64,000 nt of DNA from Centipeda artemidis DSM 19719 (GCF_000426665.1 NZ_AUFU01000008.1:1-64000); one strand, 5' to 3'. Positions 17,776-27,394 are shown, counted from the first letter of the stretch. The notes: generated from the letters alone by a model not told the origin. Program-made: numbers and translations.

Positions 17776-18204
17776 TTAATGATCACTATCCACTTTTTTT
17801 AATGGAAACATCCATACCTTACGTGGATGTTCATCTTCTCCATTTTGAATTTCTTGATATGGCTTATTCGAAAGCTTTACTATCCCTTGATAGGTATACT
17901 TTGTAGGCTCAAAAACTTCAAATAGATGGATCTCAACACCATTATGATCTGATTCAAGTAAAGTCTTATTTTGATTTCCATCTATTGTCTGATCACCATT
18001 TTTCCCCATACCCGTATAATGGAGCTCATTTCCATACCATTTATCAGCGTACATTTTCGTATGATCTGATATGATAACAAGTGTACCTGTTGCTTTAGAC
18101 CGACGCATTCCTCCCATATTTCCACAACGAAATGTACGATATAATTCTTCATTTGTTACAACATCTCCAACAGAAAATATTGGCTTAACTTTTTGAGATT
18201 CCAC
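17776..18204 (-). CDS. Solo SRA-like (ScoMcrA-SRA-type) DNA-binding domain protein
   Basis: A 142-residue protein starting at GTG 18204 behind AAAGGAAATAAGCA. The run FSVGDVVTNEELYRTFRCGN followed by MGGMRRSKATGTLVIISDHTK, then YTGMGKNGDQTI, NKTL and HLFEVFEPTKYTYQG, matches what I know of the SRA-like domain found in McrA-type HNH restriction enzymes and helicase-nuclease fusions, where it reads modified DNA. Here it stands alone, with no nuclease or helicase beside it. The gene is strikingly AT-rich against its neighbours, suggesting recent transfer. It may be a remnant of a modification-dependent restriction enzyme or an independent reader. Domain call is from recalled motifs. Confidence 0.65.
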   Translation of the reverse strand: MESQKVKPIFSVGDVVTNEELYRTFRCGNMGGMRRSKATGTLVIISDHTKMYADKWYGNELHYTGMGKNGDQTIDGNQNKTLLESDHNGVEIHLFEVFEPTKYTYQGIVKLSNKPYQEIQNGEDEHPRKVWMFPLKKVDSDH

Positions 18205-18278
18205 TGCTTATTTCCTTTCTCCTATTATTTTTGATTTTCTTATCAACATTCTTGAATATGAACAAAACTAATACATTC

Positions 18279-18287
18279 ATTATAACA
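18279..18287 (-). promoter_or_regulatory. Extended -10 promoter for the SRA-like gene
   Basis: The minus strand reads TGTTATAAT, about 75 bases upstream of GTG 18204, with only a poor -35 (TTAAAG). The 175-base gap 18205-18379 holds nothing else I can name. Confidence 0.5.
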
Positions 18288-18379
18288 GAAAAATATCCTC
18301 TCTTTAATATTAAAAATAAGAGCATCAGTGTATTGATTCCAAATACATGGATTTATATATGGCAAGACTTTGTATGACT

Positions 18380-19753
18380 TCACCGCCCCGTCTGCGTCAT
18401 CCATGCCACGCACTCGACATGCGATGTCTGCGGAAATAAATCAACAGGCTGAATCTCCTGCGCTTCGTAGCCGAGGTCTTTCATGATAGCGAGGTCGCGT
18501 GCGAGGGTTGCGGGGTTGCAGGAGACGTAGACGATGCGGCGGGGCTTCATATTAGCGAAGGTTTTCAGGACGGTCGGCGTACAGCCCGCGCGCGGGGGAT
18601 CGACGACAACGACATCGGGGCGTACGCCCTGCCGATAGAGCGACGGCATGACGGCGGTCGCGTCACCGACGATAAACTCGGCGTTTTTGATGCCGTTGTC
18701 GCACGCATTTTTCCGTGCGTCGAGGATGGCGGGACGGACGATCTCGATGCCGTAGACGTTCCGCGCCCTCTGTGCGAGGAAGAGTGTGATCGTCCCCGTG
18801 CCGCAGTAGGCGTCGATGACGGTCTCCGTGCCGTGGAGGTCGGCGTATTGCAGCGCCTGCTCATAGAGGACTGCCGCCTGTGCGGTATTGACTTGGAAGA
18901 AGGAGCGCGGCGAGATGTGAAAGCTAAGCTTTCCAAGTGTGTCTTTGATGGTCGGCTTCCCCCATAGCAGTATGGTTTCCCGCCCCATGACGACGTTATT
19001 GCGGTAGGTCTGAATGTTCTGCTGTATACTGACAAGCTGCGGCAGACGTTCACGCATCATGCGGATCAATTCTTTTTTGCGCGGCAGCTCCTTCGCTACG
19101 GTCACAATGACCGCCATGAGTTCATCCCCCTGCCCGACACGCCCGACGATGTGACGCAAAATGCCGCGGTGTGTGTCCTCGTTGTAAATGGGAATCCGGA
19201 GTTTCGTTACGATGTCACGCACGGCGTTTGCGAGCGCGTTATTCCCCGCCCGCTGGATATGGCAGTCCTCGCTGTCGATGATCCGATGACTTCCCTGCGC
19301 GAAGCATCCGACGACAATTTGCCCCTGATGAATGCCGACGGGGAACTGCATTTTGTTGCGATAGTTCCACGGCGATGCTGCGCCCAATGTTTCTTTGACC
19401 GGGACATGCGGCAGTTTTCCGATATGCGTCATAGCGTCCACGACTTGGAGACGCTTTGCCGTAAGCTGTGCTTCGTAGGAAAGGTGCTGGAACTGACAGC
19501 CGCCGCAGTCTCTGTAGATCTCGCAACACGGGCGTACGCGGTCGACGCTCGCGGCGCGAATATCCATGATACGCGCGCGCGCGTAGGTCTTTTTTACTTC
19601 TTCGATACGCGCGGAAACCTGCTCGCCCGGCAGTGCGTTCGGCACGAATACGGTGAAGTTATCGTACCTGCCGACGCCTTCACCCGAGGTGCCGAGACGT
19701 TCTATCCGGATGTCGTAATTCTTTCCCTGCTGTACGGGTATTGCCGTCTTCAT
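18380..19753 (-). CDS. 23S rRNA (uracil-5-)-methyltransferase, RlmD/RlmCD family
   Basis: A 457-residue RumA/TrmA-family enzyme. Residues about 10-65 form a TRAM RNA-binding domain (IRIERLGTSGEGVGRYDNFTVFV). An iron-sulfur motif CCEIYRDCGGCQFQHL follows near residues 77-92. The SAM-binding part has VIDAYCGTGTITLFLA, the catalytic region ends VVVDPPRAGC and YVSCNPATLARDL, with the nucleophilic cysteine in SCNP. It makes 5-methyluridine in 23S rRNA (U747 and/or U1939 by analogy; which one cannot be told). It follows the HAD gene with a 16-base gap at the end of the gat operon. Confidence 0.93.
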   Translation of the reverse strand: MKTAIPVQQGKNYDIRIERLGTSGEGVGRYDNFTVFVPNALPGEQVSARIEEVKKTYARARIMDIRAASVDRVRPCCEIYRDCGGCQFQHLSYEAQLTAKRLQVVDAMTHIGKLPHVPVKETLGAASPWNYRNKMQFPVGIHQGQIVVGCFAQGSHRIIDSEDCHIQRAGNNALANAVRDIVTKLRIPIYNEDTHRGILRHIVGRVGQGDELMAVIVTVAKELPRKKELIRMMRERLPQLVSIQQNIQTYRNNVVMGRETILLWGKPTIKDTLGKLSFHISPRSFFQVNTAQAAVLYEQALQYADLHGTETVIDAYCGTGTITLFLAQRARNVYGIEIVRPAILDARKNACDNGIKNAEFIVGDATAVMPSLYRQGVRPDVVVVDPPRAGCTPTVLKTFANMKPRRIVYVSCNPATLARDLAIMKDLGYEAQEIQPVDLFPQTSHVECVAWMTQTGR

Positions 19754-19769
19754 TCTGCCTCTCTCTGTA

Positions 19770-20447
19770 TCATACTATATCCTGCGCGCAAAACGTCAGT
19801 TTTTGAAAGAGTTCGCGCGGATGCGATAAAAGAATCTGCGCGCCGTGCGCCGTGAGTTCCTGCTGCGGGCGAAAGCCCCATAGAACGCCGACCGCGAGCG
19901 CCCCCGCGTTGTGCGCGGTATCCATGTCGACGGCAGTGTCGCCAAAATACGCTGTGGATGCAGGCGATACGCCCATTCGACGGGCGATGTGCAAGACCTT
20001 CTGCGGATCGGGCTTGCGCGGCAGACCGCGCCGGTCGCCGATGACTTCTTGGAATATATTTTTAGGAAATAGGGCTTCTACGATGGCATCCGCCGCGCTC
20101 TGATGCTTATTCGTGCAGATTGCCATGGGGATATTCCTGCGCCGAAGTTCCTCCAGCATCTCCGGGATGCCGTCATAGAGCTGCGTCCGGTGCAGCAGAC
20201 GCTCCGCGTAGCAGTCTTTGTAGCGCGCCATTGCTTCATCCACGAACGCCGCATCCCGGCTCCGCTCCTCGGGCAATATGCGCTCAATCAGTTTGCGAGA
20301 GCCATCACCGACGAAATAGCGATATGCGCCCACGTCATGCGTTCGAAATCCATAGGATGCGAGCATGGCGTTCGCGGCGTCCGCGAGATCCGCCAGCGAG
20401 TCGACCAGTGTTCCGTCCAAATCAAATACGGCGGCTTGACAGTGCAT
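19770..20447 (-). CDS. HAD-family phosphatase, phosphoglycolate phosphatase-like
   Basis: A 225-residue HAD hydrolase. Motif I AVFDLDGTLVDSLADLADAAN, motif II AICTNKHQSAAD, motif III KPDPQKVLHIARRM and motif IV AYFGDTAVDMDTAHNAG are all present, with an alpha-helical cap between motifs I and II. The DSLADL pattern fits the phosphoglycolate phosphatase branch (Gph), but substrate is not certain. Start ATG 20447 follows GGAGGGGC; a longer frame upstream has no family match. It lies between gatB and the rRNA methyltransferase; a hairpin separates it from gatB. Confidence 0.85.
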   Translation of the reverse strand: MHCQAAVFDLDGTLVDSLADLADAANAMLASYGFRTHDVGAYRYFVGDGSRKLIERILPEERSRDAAFVDEAMARYKDCYAERLLHRTQLYDGIPEMLEELRRRNIPMAICTNKHQSAADAIVEALFPKNIFQEVIGDRRGLPRKPDPQKVLHIARRMGVSPASTAYFGDTAVDMDTAHNAGALAVGVLWGFRPQQELTAHGAQILLSHPRELFQKLTFCAQDIV

Positions 20448-20473
20448 GACCGTGCCCCTCCTTCCGCAAGTGC

Positions 20474-20505
20474 AATCAGCCCTTTCCATACGGGGAGGGC
20501 TGATT
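20474..20505. terminator. Hairpin between gatB and the HAD gene
   Basis: Arms AATCAGCCCT and AGGGCTGATT are perfect 10-bp complements around a 12-base loop. The T-tract lies on the plus-strand side; on the minus strand, in which gatB and the HAD gene are read, no U-run follows. It may be only a partial attenuator, or an RNA stabiliser, for the gat transcript. Confidence 0.5.
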
Positions 20506-20544
20506 TTTATGTCCGCTCACAACGAGATATTTGTTTTCGAAAAA

Positions 20545-21987
20545 TCAGGCGTCCAGTTTTTTGGCGAGCAGTTCGTTCACCATCTGCGGGTTTGCCTTGC
20601 CCTTGGACTGTTTCATGACCTGCCCGACCAGCGCGCCGATGGCCTTCTTGTTGCCGCCCTTGTAGTCCTCGACCGCCTTTGTATTCGCGGCGATGACGTT
20701 CTCGACGATCTCCTCGATCTCCTTGGTATCGGTGATCTGGACGAGCCCCTTATCCTTGACGATTTTCTCCGGTGCGTCGGGCGATGTCCACATTTCCTTG
20801 AACACGGTTTTGCCGATCTTCGAGGAAATCGTTCCCTTCGATATGAGTAATATCATCTCGCCAAGGCGTTTGGCATCGACGGGAGACTGCTCGATCGTCA
20901 GCCCCTCGGCGTTGAGGTTTTTCGAGAGATCACCCATCAGCCAGTTCGCCGCGAGCTTCGCATCCGCCCCCGTTGCCGTAATGGCATCGTAATACTCCGC
21001 CATGGCGCGCGAGCTCGTGATGACGCCCGCGTCGTAGGCGGAAAGCCCCGCCTCGTCCATCAGACGAGCGCGGCGTGCATCGGGCAGTTCCGGCAGCGCG
21101 GCGCGGATCGCCTCGATCTCAGCGGCGCTCGTGACGATCGGCGGCAGATCGGGTTCCGGCATATAGCGGTAGTCGTGCGCCTCTTCCTTGCTGCGCATAG
21201 AGAGCGTGATGCCGCGTTCGGGATCCCATGTGCGCGTCTCCTGAACGATGTGTCCGCCGTCCTCAAGCACCTCGGTCTGCCGTTCTACTTCGTAGTTGAT
21301 GGCGTCTTCGAGCGCCTTAAAGGAGTTGATGTTCTTCATCTCCGTGCGCGTGCCGAGCACATCGGAGCCGACCGGACGCAGCGACACGTTGATGTCCGCG
21401 CGGAGATTGCCCTCCTCCATGCGGCAGTTGGAGACGTCGATGTACTCCATGATCGCCTTGATCTTCTCCATGTAGGCGCGCGCTTCCTCCGCCGAGGACA
21501 TATCCGGTTCCGAGACGATCTCGAGCAGCGGCACGCCCGTGCGGTTGTAGTCCACGTTCGACGTTGCGGAGTCCTTGATCGTCGTGCCGGAGTGCACGAG
21601 TTTCCCCGCGTCCTCCTCCATGTGGATGCGCGTCAGGCGAATCCGTTTCTTCCCCGCCGCCGTATCGATGTCAACCCAGCCGTGCTCGGCGATGGGCAGA
21701 TCGTATTGGGAGGTCTGAAAATTCTTCGGCAAATCGGGATAGTAATAATTCTTTCGGTCAAATTTGCTGTACTCGTTGATCGTGCAGTTCGTCGCAAGCC
21801 CCGCCTTGATCGCGAACTCTACGACGCGGCGGTTGACGACCGGCAGGACGCCCGGCAGACCGAGACAGACGGGACAGACATGCGTGTTCTGCGCGGCGCC
21901 GAAGGTTGTGGCGCAGCCGCAGAAAATCTTCGTGTTGGTCTTGAGCTCGCAGTGAATCTCAAGACCGATGACAGTTTCGAATTTCAT
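20545..21987 (-). CDS. gatB: Asp-tRNA(Asn)/Glu-tRNA(Gln) amidotransferase subunit B
   Basis: A 480-residue GatB. Landmarks: [12 protein letters not shown] near the start, [14 protein letters not shown]-type region ([13 protein letters not shown]), [30 protein letters not shown], and the C-terminal YqeY-like tail from about residue 410. It activates the side-chain carboxyl of mischarged Asp- or Glu-tRNA with ATP so that ammonia from GatA can be added. The start ATG overlaps gatA by 4 bases. Confidence 0.97.
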   Translation of the reverse strand: MKFETVIGLEIHCELKTNTKIFCGCATTFGAAQNTHVCPVCLGLPGVLPVVNRRVVEFAIKAGLATNCTINEYSKFDRKNYYYPDLPKNFQTSQYDLPIAEHGWVDIDTAAGKKRIRLTRIHMEEDAGKLVHSGTTIKDSATSNVDYNRTGVPLLEIVSEPDMSSAEEARAYMEKIKAIMEYIDVSNCRMEEGNLRADINVSLRPVGSDVLGTRTEMKNINSFKALEDAINYEVERQTEVLEDGGHIVQETRTWDPERGITLSMRSKEEAHDYRYMPEPDLPPIVTSAAEIEAIRAALPELPDARRARLMDEAGLSAYDAGVITSSRAMAEYYDAITATGADAKLAANWLMGDLSKNLNAEGLTIEQSPVDAKRLGEMILLISKGTISSKIGKTVFKEMWTSPDAPEKIVKDKGLVQITDTKEIEEIVENVIAANTKAVEDYKGGNKKAIGALVGQVMKQSKGKANPQMVNELLAKKLDA

Positions 21988-23450
21988 GCGTTCCCTCCAA
22001 TCGGCGCTAGTTTCGTATGATAGTCGTGCGCCTGTTCATAGGCAAATGCCGCACGCAAAATCGTCTCTTCCGCAAGAGGTTTCCCTATGATTTGCAGTCC
22101 GATCGGAAGTCCCGCCGCACTGAATCCGCACGGCACAGAAATGCCCGGCAGTCCCGCAAGGTTGACCGGTACGGTAGAGATGTCCTGCAAATACATTTGC
22201 AGCGGGTTTTCTATCTCTCCGATGCGATACGCGGTCGTCGGCGCCGTCGGCGTCATAATCACGTCGACGTCCTCAAAGGCGCGTGTAAAGTCCTCGCGAA
22301 TCAGTGTCCGCACCTTGAGCGCCTTCAGATAATAGGCGTCGTAGTAGCCCGCCGAGAGCGCATAGTTGCCGATGAGGATGCGGCGGCGCACCTCATCGCC
22401 GAATTTCTCCGTGCGCGTGCGCGTCATCATATCGACGAGGTCTTCCCCGTCCACGCGCGCGCCGTAGCTCACGCCGTCATAGCGTTCGAGATTGGTCGCC
22501 GCCTCCGCGGGCGCGATGAGATAGTAGGTCGACACCGCGTAGTCCGTATGCGGCAGGGAGATTTCCCGCACCTCGGCGCCCATGGATTCGAAATCGTGAA
22601 TCGCCTTGCGGACGGCAGTCTCAACCTCTGCGTCCATGCCGGGGATGAAATATTCCTTTGGCAGTCCGATCTTCAGTCCCTTGACATCCTGCGTCAATGC
22701 TTTCGTATAGTCGGGCACGAGGCTTTTGCTTGCCGTCGAATCCATCACGTCGTGTCCCGCGATGATGTTCAGCAGATGTGCGGCATCCGTGACGTCGCGA
22801 GTCACGGGACCGATCTGATCGAGAGAAGATGCGTATGCGATAAGCCCGTAGCGGGAGACGCGCCCGTAGGTTGGCTTGAGTCCGACGATGCCGCAGAACG
22901 AGGCGGGCTGACGGATGGAGCCGCCCGTATCGGAGCCGAGCGCCCAAATCGCCGTTCCCGCCGCAACCGCCGCAGCACTGCCGCCGGACGAGCCACCGGG
23001 CACGCGTTCCGTATCCCACGGATTGTGCGTCGGTCGGTACGCGGAGTTCTCCGTCGATCCGCCCATCGCAAACTCGTCCATATTTGCCTTGCCGAGGACA
23101 ACAGCCGCGGCATCGTGCAGTTTTGTCACAACCGTCGCATCGTAGGGCGGAACAAAGTTTTCGAGAATCTTCGAGGCGGCGGTCGTCCGCACGCCCTTCG
23201 TGCAGATATTATCTTTCACCGCGCCGGGAATCCCCGCGAGGAACGGAATCTCTTCCTTCGCCGCAATTTTCGCATCAACGGCGTCCGCCTGCGTGCGCGC
23301 CGCTTCGCGTATCTCGAGGAGATACGCGCCCACCTGCGGCTCTGCGGCATCCATACGTGCAAAGACGTCCTCCGTGAGTTCGCGCGCGCTGATCTCGCGG
23401 CGCGAGAGCATATCGTGCAGGACATGCGCCGGTTTTTCATAGAGATGCAA
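21984..23450 (-). CDS. gatA: Asp-tRNA(Asn)/Glu-tRNA(Gln) amidotransferase subunit A
   Basis: A 488-residue amidase-signature protein that frees ammonia from glutamine for the GatCAB complex. The Ser-cisSer-Lys triad is visible: lysine in [13 protein letters not shown], the serine of [16 protein letters not shown], and the glycine-serine region [15 protein letters not shown]. Length and order are standard. It lies 11 bases behind gatC and overlaps gatB by 4 bases. Confidence 0.97.
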   Translation of the reverse strand: MHLYEKPAHVLHDMLSRREISARELTEDVFARMDAAEPQVGAYLLEIREAARTQADAVDAKIAAKEEIPFLAGIPGAVKDNICTKGVRTTAASKILENFVPPYDATVVTKLHDAAAVVLGKANMDEFAMGGSTENSAYRPTHNPWDTERVPGGSSGGSAAAVAAGTAIWALGSDTGGSIRQPASFCGIVGLKPTYGRVSRYGLIAYASSLDQIGPVTRDVTDAAHLLNIIAGHDVMDSTASKSLVPDYTKALTQDVKGLKIGLPKEYFIPGMDAEVETAVRKAIHDFESMGAEVREISLPHTDYAVSTYYLIAPAEAATNLERYDGVSYGARVDGEDLVDMMTRTRTEKFGDEVRRRILIGNYALSAGYYDAYYLKALKVRTLIREDFTRAFEDVDVIMTPTAPTTAYRIGEIENPLQMYLQDISTVPVNLAGLPGISVPCGFSAAGLPIGLQIIGKPLAEETILRAAFAYEQAHDYHTKLAPIGGNA

Positions 23451-23461
23451 AAGAGTCCCTC

Positions 23462-23752
23462 CTATCCTTCCAGTACCTTCGGCACCTTGAAGTACCCGTC
23501 CTCCCGGAGCGGCGCATTGGAGAGCGCGGCTTCGTTCGGGAGAGACGGACGTACCTCGTCGGCACGAAACACATTCTCGATCGGCAGCGCGTACGTCGTC
23601 GGCCGGACGCCCTCCGTATCGACACCGGAAAGATTATCCACATAGGTCAGGAAGTCCCCGAGACGCGCGAGCGCATCCGCCCTTTCGTCCGCAGGAATGG
23701 CGAGACGCGAGAGACGCGCGGTCGTCTCCAGATCCTTTTCCGTCACATTCAT
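23462..23752 (-). CDS. gatC: Asp-tRNA(Asn)/Glu-tRNA(Gln) amidotransferase subunit C
   Basis: A 96-residue GatC that wraps around GatA and stabilises its contact with GatB. The pattern [21 protein letters not shown] at the start and [19 protein letters not shown] in the middle match the family. Two ATGs, 23770 and 23752, are possible; 23752 gives the normal family length. It is the first gene of gatCAB-HAD-rRNA methyltransferase. Confidence 0.95.
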   Translation of the reverse strand: MNVTEKDLETTARLSRLAIPADERADALARLGDFLTYVDNLSGVDTEGVRPTTYALPIENVFRADEVRPSLPNEAALSNAPLREDGYFKVPKVLEG

Positions 23753-23785
23753 AGCTTCACCGTCTTTCATTGCAATATCCTAGAT

Positions 23786-23814
23786 ATTATAACAAATTGG
23801 CGCGCGCCTATCAA
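23786..23814 (-). promoter_or_regulatory. Promoter of the gatCAB operon
   Basis: On the minus strand TTGATA (23809-23814) and TATAAT (23786-23791) are spaced by 17 bases, with TGT before the -10 (extended form TGTTATAAT). The spacer contains the perfect palindrome GGCGCGCGCC at 23799-23808. Confidence 0.75.
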
Positions 23815-23852
23815 ATCGAAATCCGCGCCGAGTCGATATTCCCGGCAGAAAA

Positions 23853-25400
23853 TCACCGCAGGAGTCCCTTGCTGCGGAGATGCTCTTCCGCCACCGCACG
23901 CGGTTCGCGCCCCGCGCTCTCAACGGCATAATTCATCCGCGCCATTTCGGCATCCGTGATCGTATCCGTCAGCTTTTCAAGCGTATCCGCCAGCTCCGGA
24001 TGTGCGGTCAAAACTTCCTCGCGGACGACATTGCCGCAGCGGTAGGATGGGAAAAAACCGCGGTCGTCTTGAAGAACGACGGCATCCGATGCGGGGAGCT
24101 GTCCGTCCGTCGTGAAAATCGTCATAACGTCTATTTGACCGCTTTCGAGCGCCCTATATTTAAGCCCGATATCGAGATCCATCGTCCGCGCAAAGCTGAG
24201 CCCATAGGCGCGGCAAAGCCCCGCATATCCGTCCTCGCGTTCGAAGAAATCGTACTCCGCCCCAAAGGTCAGCGCCGGCGCAGCATTTACTAAATCGGAA
24301 TACGTTCGCAGTCCATATTGCTTCGCGATGTCCCGGCGCACCGCAATGCCAAACGTATCGTTGAATCCATACATGCCGATCCACCGCATATGATAACGCT
24401 CACGATATGCCGCCGTGAGTGACGGAAAGAATCGCTCGTCATACGCCCGTTTTTCCTTCAGCACCATGTTCCACCCCGTGCCCGTATACTCCGGATAGAG
24501 GTCAAAATCACCGCTTTCCATAGCGGGCTGAATATTCGACGTTCCGCCGCCGACGCCCGGCGTCAGACGAACCGAAAGATTCGTGTCCTGCTCGATGAGG
24601 AGCTTCAGCATCTCTCCCATGACGAGCTGCTCCGTCATGGGTTTTGTCGCGATGCGGATAACATCTTTTGTTCCAAACATCCCGTAGAGCACCCCGCCGG
24701 CAAGACCGATGAACACAAGAAGTCCGGCGGCGATACCGAGAGATTTACCCGACCTGCGCCGATGCAGATCTTTTTTCGCGCCCTGCTCCAATGCGCCGAG
24801 GATGGCGTCGAGCACCAGCGCAAGCGCGGCGATGAGGAGACTGCCCGCGATCGTCAGCGCGGGGTTGTTCGTCGTAATGCCGCGATAGATCGCAACGCCG
24901 AGCCCGCCCGCACCGATGAACGAGGCGATTCCCGCAAGCGCGACGGTCATCGTCACCATATTGCGAATGCCCGACATGATAATCGGCAGTGCAAGCGGCA
25001 GTTCGACGCGCGCGAGCACATAGATCGGCGTCCCGCCCATGCCGACCGCCGCTTCGACGAGCGAGCGGTCGACCTGCGCGAGCCCCGTATGTGTCGCGCG
25101 CACCATCGGCAGGAGCGCATAAACGGTCAGCGCGATGATCGCCGCCGTATTGCCCACGCCGAAAAACGGGATCAAAAAGCCCAGCATCGAAATGGACGGG
25201 ATCGTATAGAGGAAATTCACCACGCCGAGCGTCGGCTGTACCGCCCGTTCGTAGCGGCTGATCAAAATCCCCGCCGCGCCGCCGACAACAAGCGCAATCC
25301 CAATCGCGGACGCAGAAATCCAAAGATGTTCCAGTGTCAGCTGCAAAAAAAATTGACCGCGCTCCGCAAATATCGAAACGACCGCCTGTAACAAGTCCAT
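23853..25400 (-). CDS. ABC importer permease fused to substrate-binding domain (OpuC/EgtU type)
   Basis: A 515-residue fusion. Residues 1-220 are a permease with about six membrane segments and an EAA loop (LVEAAVGMGGTPIYVLARVELP). A seventh hydrophobic stretch near 230-250 anchors the second half, from about residue 255, a binding domain of the glycine betaine/carnitine/choline family (MESGDFDLYPEYTGTGWNMVL, GQIDVMTIFTTDGQL). Such fusions import osmolytes, or ergothioneine in EgtU of streptococci. The ligand here is not determined. No ATPase gene lies next to it, so the partner must be elsewhere. It is monocistronic, between gatC and the oxidoreductase terminator. Confidence 0.88.
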   Translation of the reverse strand: MDLLQAVVSIFAERGQFFLQLTLEHLWISASAIGIALVVGGAAGILISRYERAVQPTLGVVNFLYTIPSISMLGFLIPFFGVGNTAAIIALTVYALLPMVRATHTGLAQVDRSLVEAAVGMGGTPIYVLARVELPLALPIIMSGIRNMVTMTVALAGIASFIGAGGLGVAIYRGITTNNPALTIAGSLLIAALALVLDAILGALEQGAKKDLHRRRSGKSLGIAAGLLVFIGLAGGVLYGMFGTKDVIRIATKPMTEQLVMGEMLKLLIEQDTNLSVRLTPGVGGGTSNIQPAMESGDFDLYPEYTGTGWNMVLKEKRAYDERFFPSLTAAYRERYHMRWIGMYGFNDTFGIAVRRDIAKQYGLRTYSDLVNAAPALTFGAEYDFFEREDGYAGLCRAYGLSFARTMDLDIGLKYRALESGQIDVMTIFTTDGQLPASDAVVLQDDRGFFPSYRCGNVVREEVLTAHPELADTLEKLTDTITDAEMARMNYAVESAGREPRAVAEEHLRSKGLLR

Positions 25401-25478
25401 CGTTCACCTCTTTTCAAATTGTAATAAAACAAATTCTATAAGACTATATCATCACTCCCGTGTTTTTTCAACAGAAAA

Positions 25479-25514
25479 TGCCCTTGCGCATAGTTCAAAA
25501 CATACGCAAGGGCA
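25479..25514 (-). terminator. Terminator of the mnmA-polyamine operon
   Basis: Perfect 10-bp arms TGCCCTTGCG and CGCAAGGGCA around a 16-base loop, just after the stop codon of the oxidoreductase gene; the minus strand continues TTTTCTGTTG. It ends the operon running from mnmA. Confidence 0.8.
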
Positions 25515-25520
25515 GAACAT

Positions 25521-26474
25521 TCAAATGACGATGACAACCTTTCCGAATCCAGTTCTGCTTTCCAAATAACGATGTGCATCAATGATTTCCGAAAGTGAAA
25601 ATATTTTTTCGGGGCGAATACGGACGCGATACCGGTCGATATAATCAATCAGATCATTGAGGCGTCCCTCACGCACATTGCCCGAATAGAACGAGGTTAG
25701 ATAGCTGTCCTCTGCCAAATCGATAATGGGGTCGAACTGTTCCAAGTACCATTTCCCGCCGAGCTGACCCGTACTGCACAGAATGCCGAATCGGCAGAAG
25801 TGTTTCATGCTGTCCTTTATCACTGCGGGATCGATGAGTTCCAAAATCCGGTCATAGGATCGCTCCGTCTCAAGGCGTCCGTCCCGATCTATCACAATAT
25901 CGATATAGCCCTCGGCAAGAAGTGATGACCGCATATCCGCACGCCGCGTTGTCCCGTCGATACGCATATCCGGATATTTCCCTCGCAAAAGGCGCAGCGC
26001 CGCCACACCAACGCCGCTTGCACCGCCATGAACGAGGACGCTGTGCTCCGCCGAAATGCGAAGGTTCTCCAGTGAACAAAATGCCGTATAGTACGTCTCC
26101 GGAATCGCCGCCAGTTCTGCCCACGGCAGGTCAGTGTCCACCGGATAAATCTGTGCATTCGGAATCAGGACGTACTCCGCATAACTTCCGTCAAATGCCC
26201 GCCCCATCTCTCCCATAATGGAAACGACGCGCCGCCCGACGGGAAGTCGCTCCGGCTCCGTCGTCTCCTCGACCGTGCCGACGCACTCGATACCAAGGAT
26301 GCGCGGGATTTTTACCGAAGGAGACAGTCCCTGCCGCGTGAATATTTCCGAATGATTGATGCCGAATCCGCGCACCTTGACGAGAGACCGTCCCTCTTTG
26401 ATTGTGGGACGTGGAACATCCGTATAAACGAGCTGCTGCGCCCCGCCCGCCTCATAAACGACAACCGCCTTCAT
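25521..26474 (-). CDS. Zinc-less medium-chain alcohol dehydrogenase / quinone oxidoreductase
   Basis: A 317-residue MDR protein. The N-terminal GroES-like domain has MKAVVVYEAGGAQQL and VKVRGFGINHSEIFTRQG; the NADPH-binding region is VLVHGGASGVGVAALRLLRGKYPD; the end reads RIRPEKIFSLSEIIDAHRYLESRTGFGKVVI. Zinc ligands are absent, as in quinone oxidoreductases (Qor) and related enoyl reductases; the substrate is unknown. ATG 26474 follows AGAGAGG. It is the last gene of the polyamine operon, 38 bases behind speB; a functional tie to polyamines is not evident. Confidence 0.85.
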   Translation of the reverse strand: MKAVVVYEAGGAQQLVYTDVPRPTIKEGRSLVKVRGFGINHSEIFTRQGLSPSVKIPRILGIECVGTVEETTEPERLPVGRRVVSIMGEMGRAFDGSYAEYVLIPNAQIYPVDTDLPWAELAAIPETYYTAFCSLENLRISAEHSVLVHGGASGVGVAALRLLRGKYPDMRIDGTTRRADMRSSLLAEGYIDIVIDRDGRLETERSYDRILELIDPAVIKDSMKHFCRFGILCSTGQLGGKWYLEQFDPIIDLAEDSYLTSFYSGNVREGRLNDLIDYIDRYRVRIRPEKIFSLSEIIDAHRYLESRTGFGKVVIVI

Positions 26475-26512
26475 AGCGAATGTACCTCTCTTTTCACCGG
26501 TACTTAAATATA

Positions 26513-27394
26513 TCATACGATCTGCGGGCGAATAAAATCCTCCTCGAACGCGAGCAGCATCTCACGCAGGAGCTTCAGCGCCGTCGCCGTAGATGCGCCG
26601 CTTGCATCGAGCGGCGGGGACAGCTCCACCATATCGCAGGCGACAATCCGACATCCGTGAATGACGGAGAGCGCCGCCTTCATCAGCTCGATAAAGGTCA
26701 CGCCGCCCGCCTCGGGTGTTCCCGTCCCGGGGAATACCGACGGATCGAGCACGTCGAGGTCAATCGTGAGGTATACGGGACGCCCTTTCACCGCAGCGAC
26801 GGCATCGGAAAGCCCCGCAAAGGTAAAGGGACGCAGGTTCGTGTGTCCCGCGCGCGCCCACTCCCATTCGGCACGCTCGCCGCTGCGAATGCCGAACTGA
26901 TGGATGCGCCCGTCCCCCAAAATATCCCAGACGCGCCGGATAACAGTCGCATGTGACAGACGGTTGCCGAGATATTCGTCGCGCAGATCGGTATGCGCGT
27001 CAAAATGAATCACGGCGAGGTCGGAATATTTTTCGGCAGCCGCCTCAATCGCAGGCAGGCTCACAAGATGTTCCCCTCCGATGAGAAACGGGAGCTTCCC
27101 GTCCCTCAGGACTTCCGTGGCAAAATCTCGAATCATCCCGAGCGCACACGCCGTATCCCCGAAGGGCAGCTCCAAATCGCCGCCGTCAAACACGCGCGCA
27201 TCCTCAAGGTCAAGATCCTGATACGGACTGTACGTCTCCAGTCCATAGGATTCAGCGCGCATTGTCCGCGATGCAAAGCGCGTGCCGGGACGGTACGAGG
27301 TCGTCGAGTCGAACGGCGCGCCAAAGAGGACAATGTGCCCCTCTTCATATGCGGCGTCACATCCTAGGAACGTCTCTATATTACGATTCCACAT
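26513..27394 (-). CDS. speB: Agmatinase
   Basis: A 293-residue ureohydrolase. Manganese ligands are visible in GGEHLVSLP (residues about 115-123), VIHFDAHTDLRDEY (near 140-153) and YLTIDLDVLDPSVFPG (near 215-230). It hydrolyses agmatine to putrescine and urea. Context fixes the substrate: spermidine synthase overlaps it by 14 bases upstream and an arginine-type decarboxylase follows further up. Start ATG 27394 is the family-consistent one; the reading frame extends 47 codons farther without family match. Confidence 0.93.
   Translation of the reverse strand: MWNRNIETFLGCDAAYEEGHIVLFGAPFDSTTSYRPGTRFASRTMRAESYGLETYSPYQDLDLEDARVFDGGDLELPFGDTACALGMIRDFATEVLRDGKLPFLIGGEHLVSLPAIEAAAEKYSDLAVIHFDAHTDLRDEYLGNRLSHATVIRRVWDILGDGRIHQFGIRSGERAEWEWARAGHTNLRPFTFAGLSDAVAAVKGRPVYLTIDLDVLDPSVFPGTGTPEAGGVTFIELMKAALSVIHGCRIVACDMVELSPPLDASGASTATALKLLREMLLAFEEDFIRPQIV

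Noticed and set aside
22017-23645. A 542-codon plus-strand open frame over gatA and gatC
   Set aside because: Same reason: antisense to certain genes and of low-complexity basic composition.
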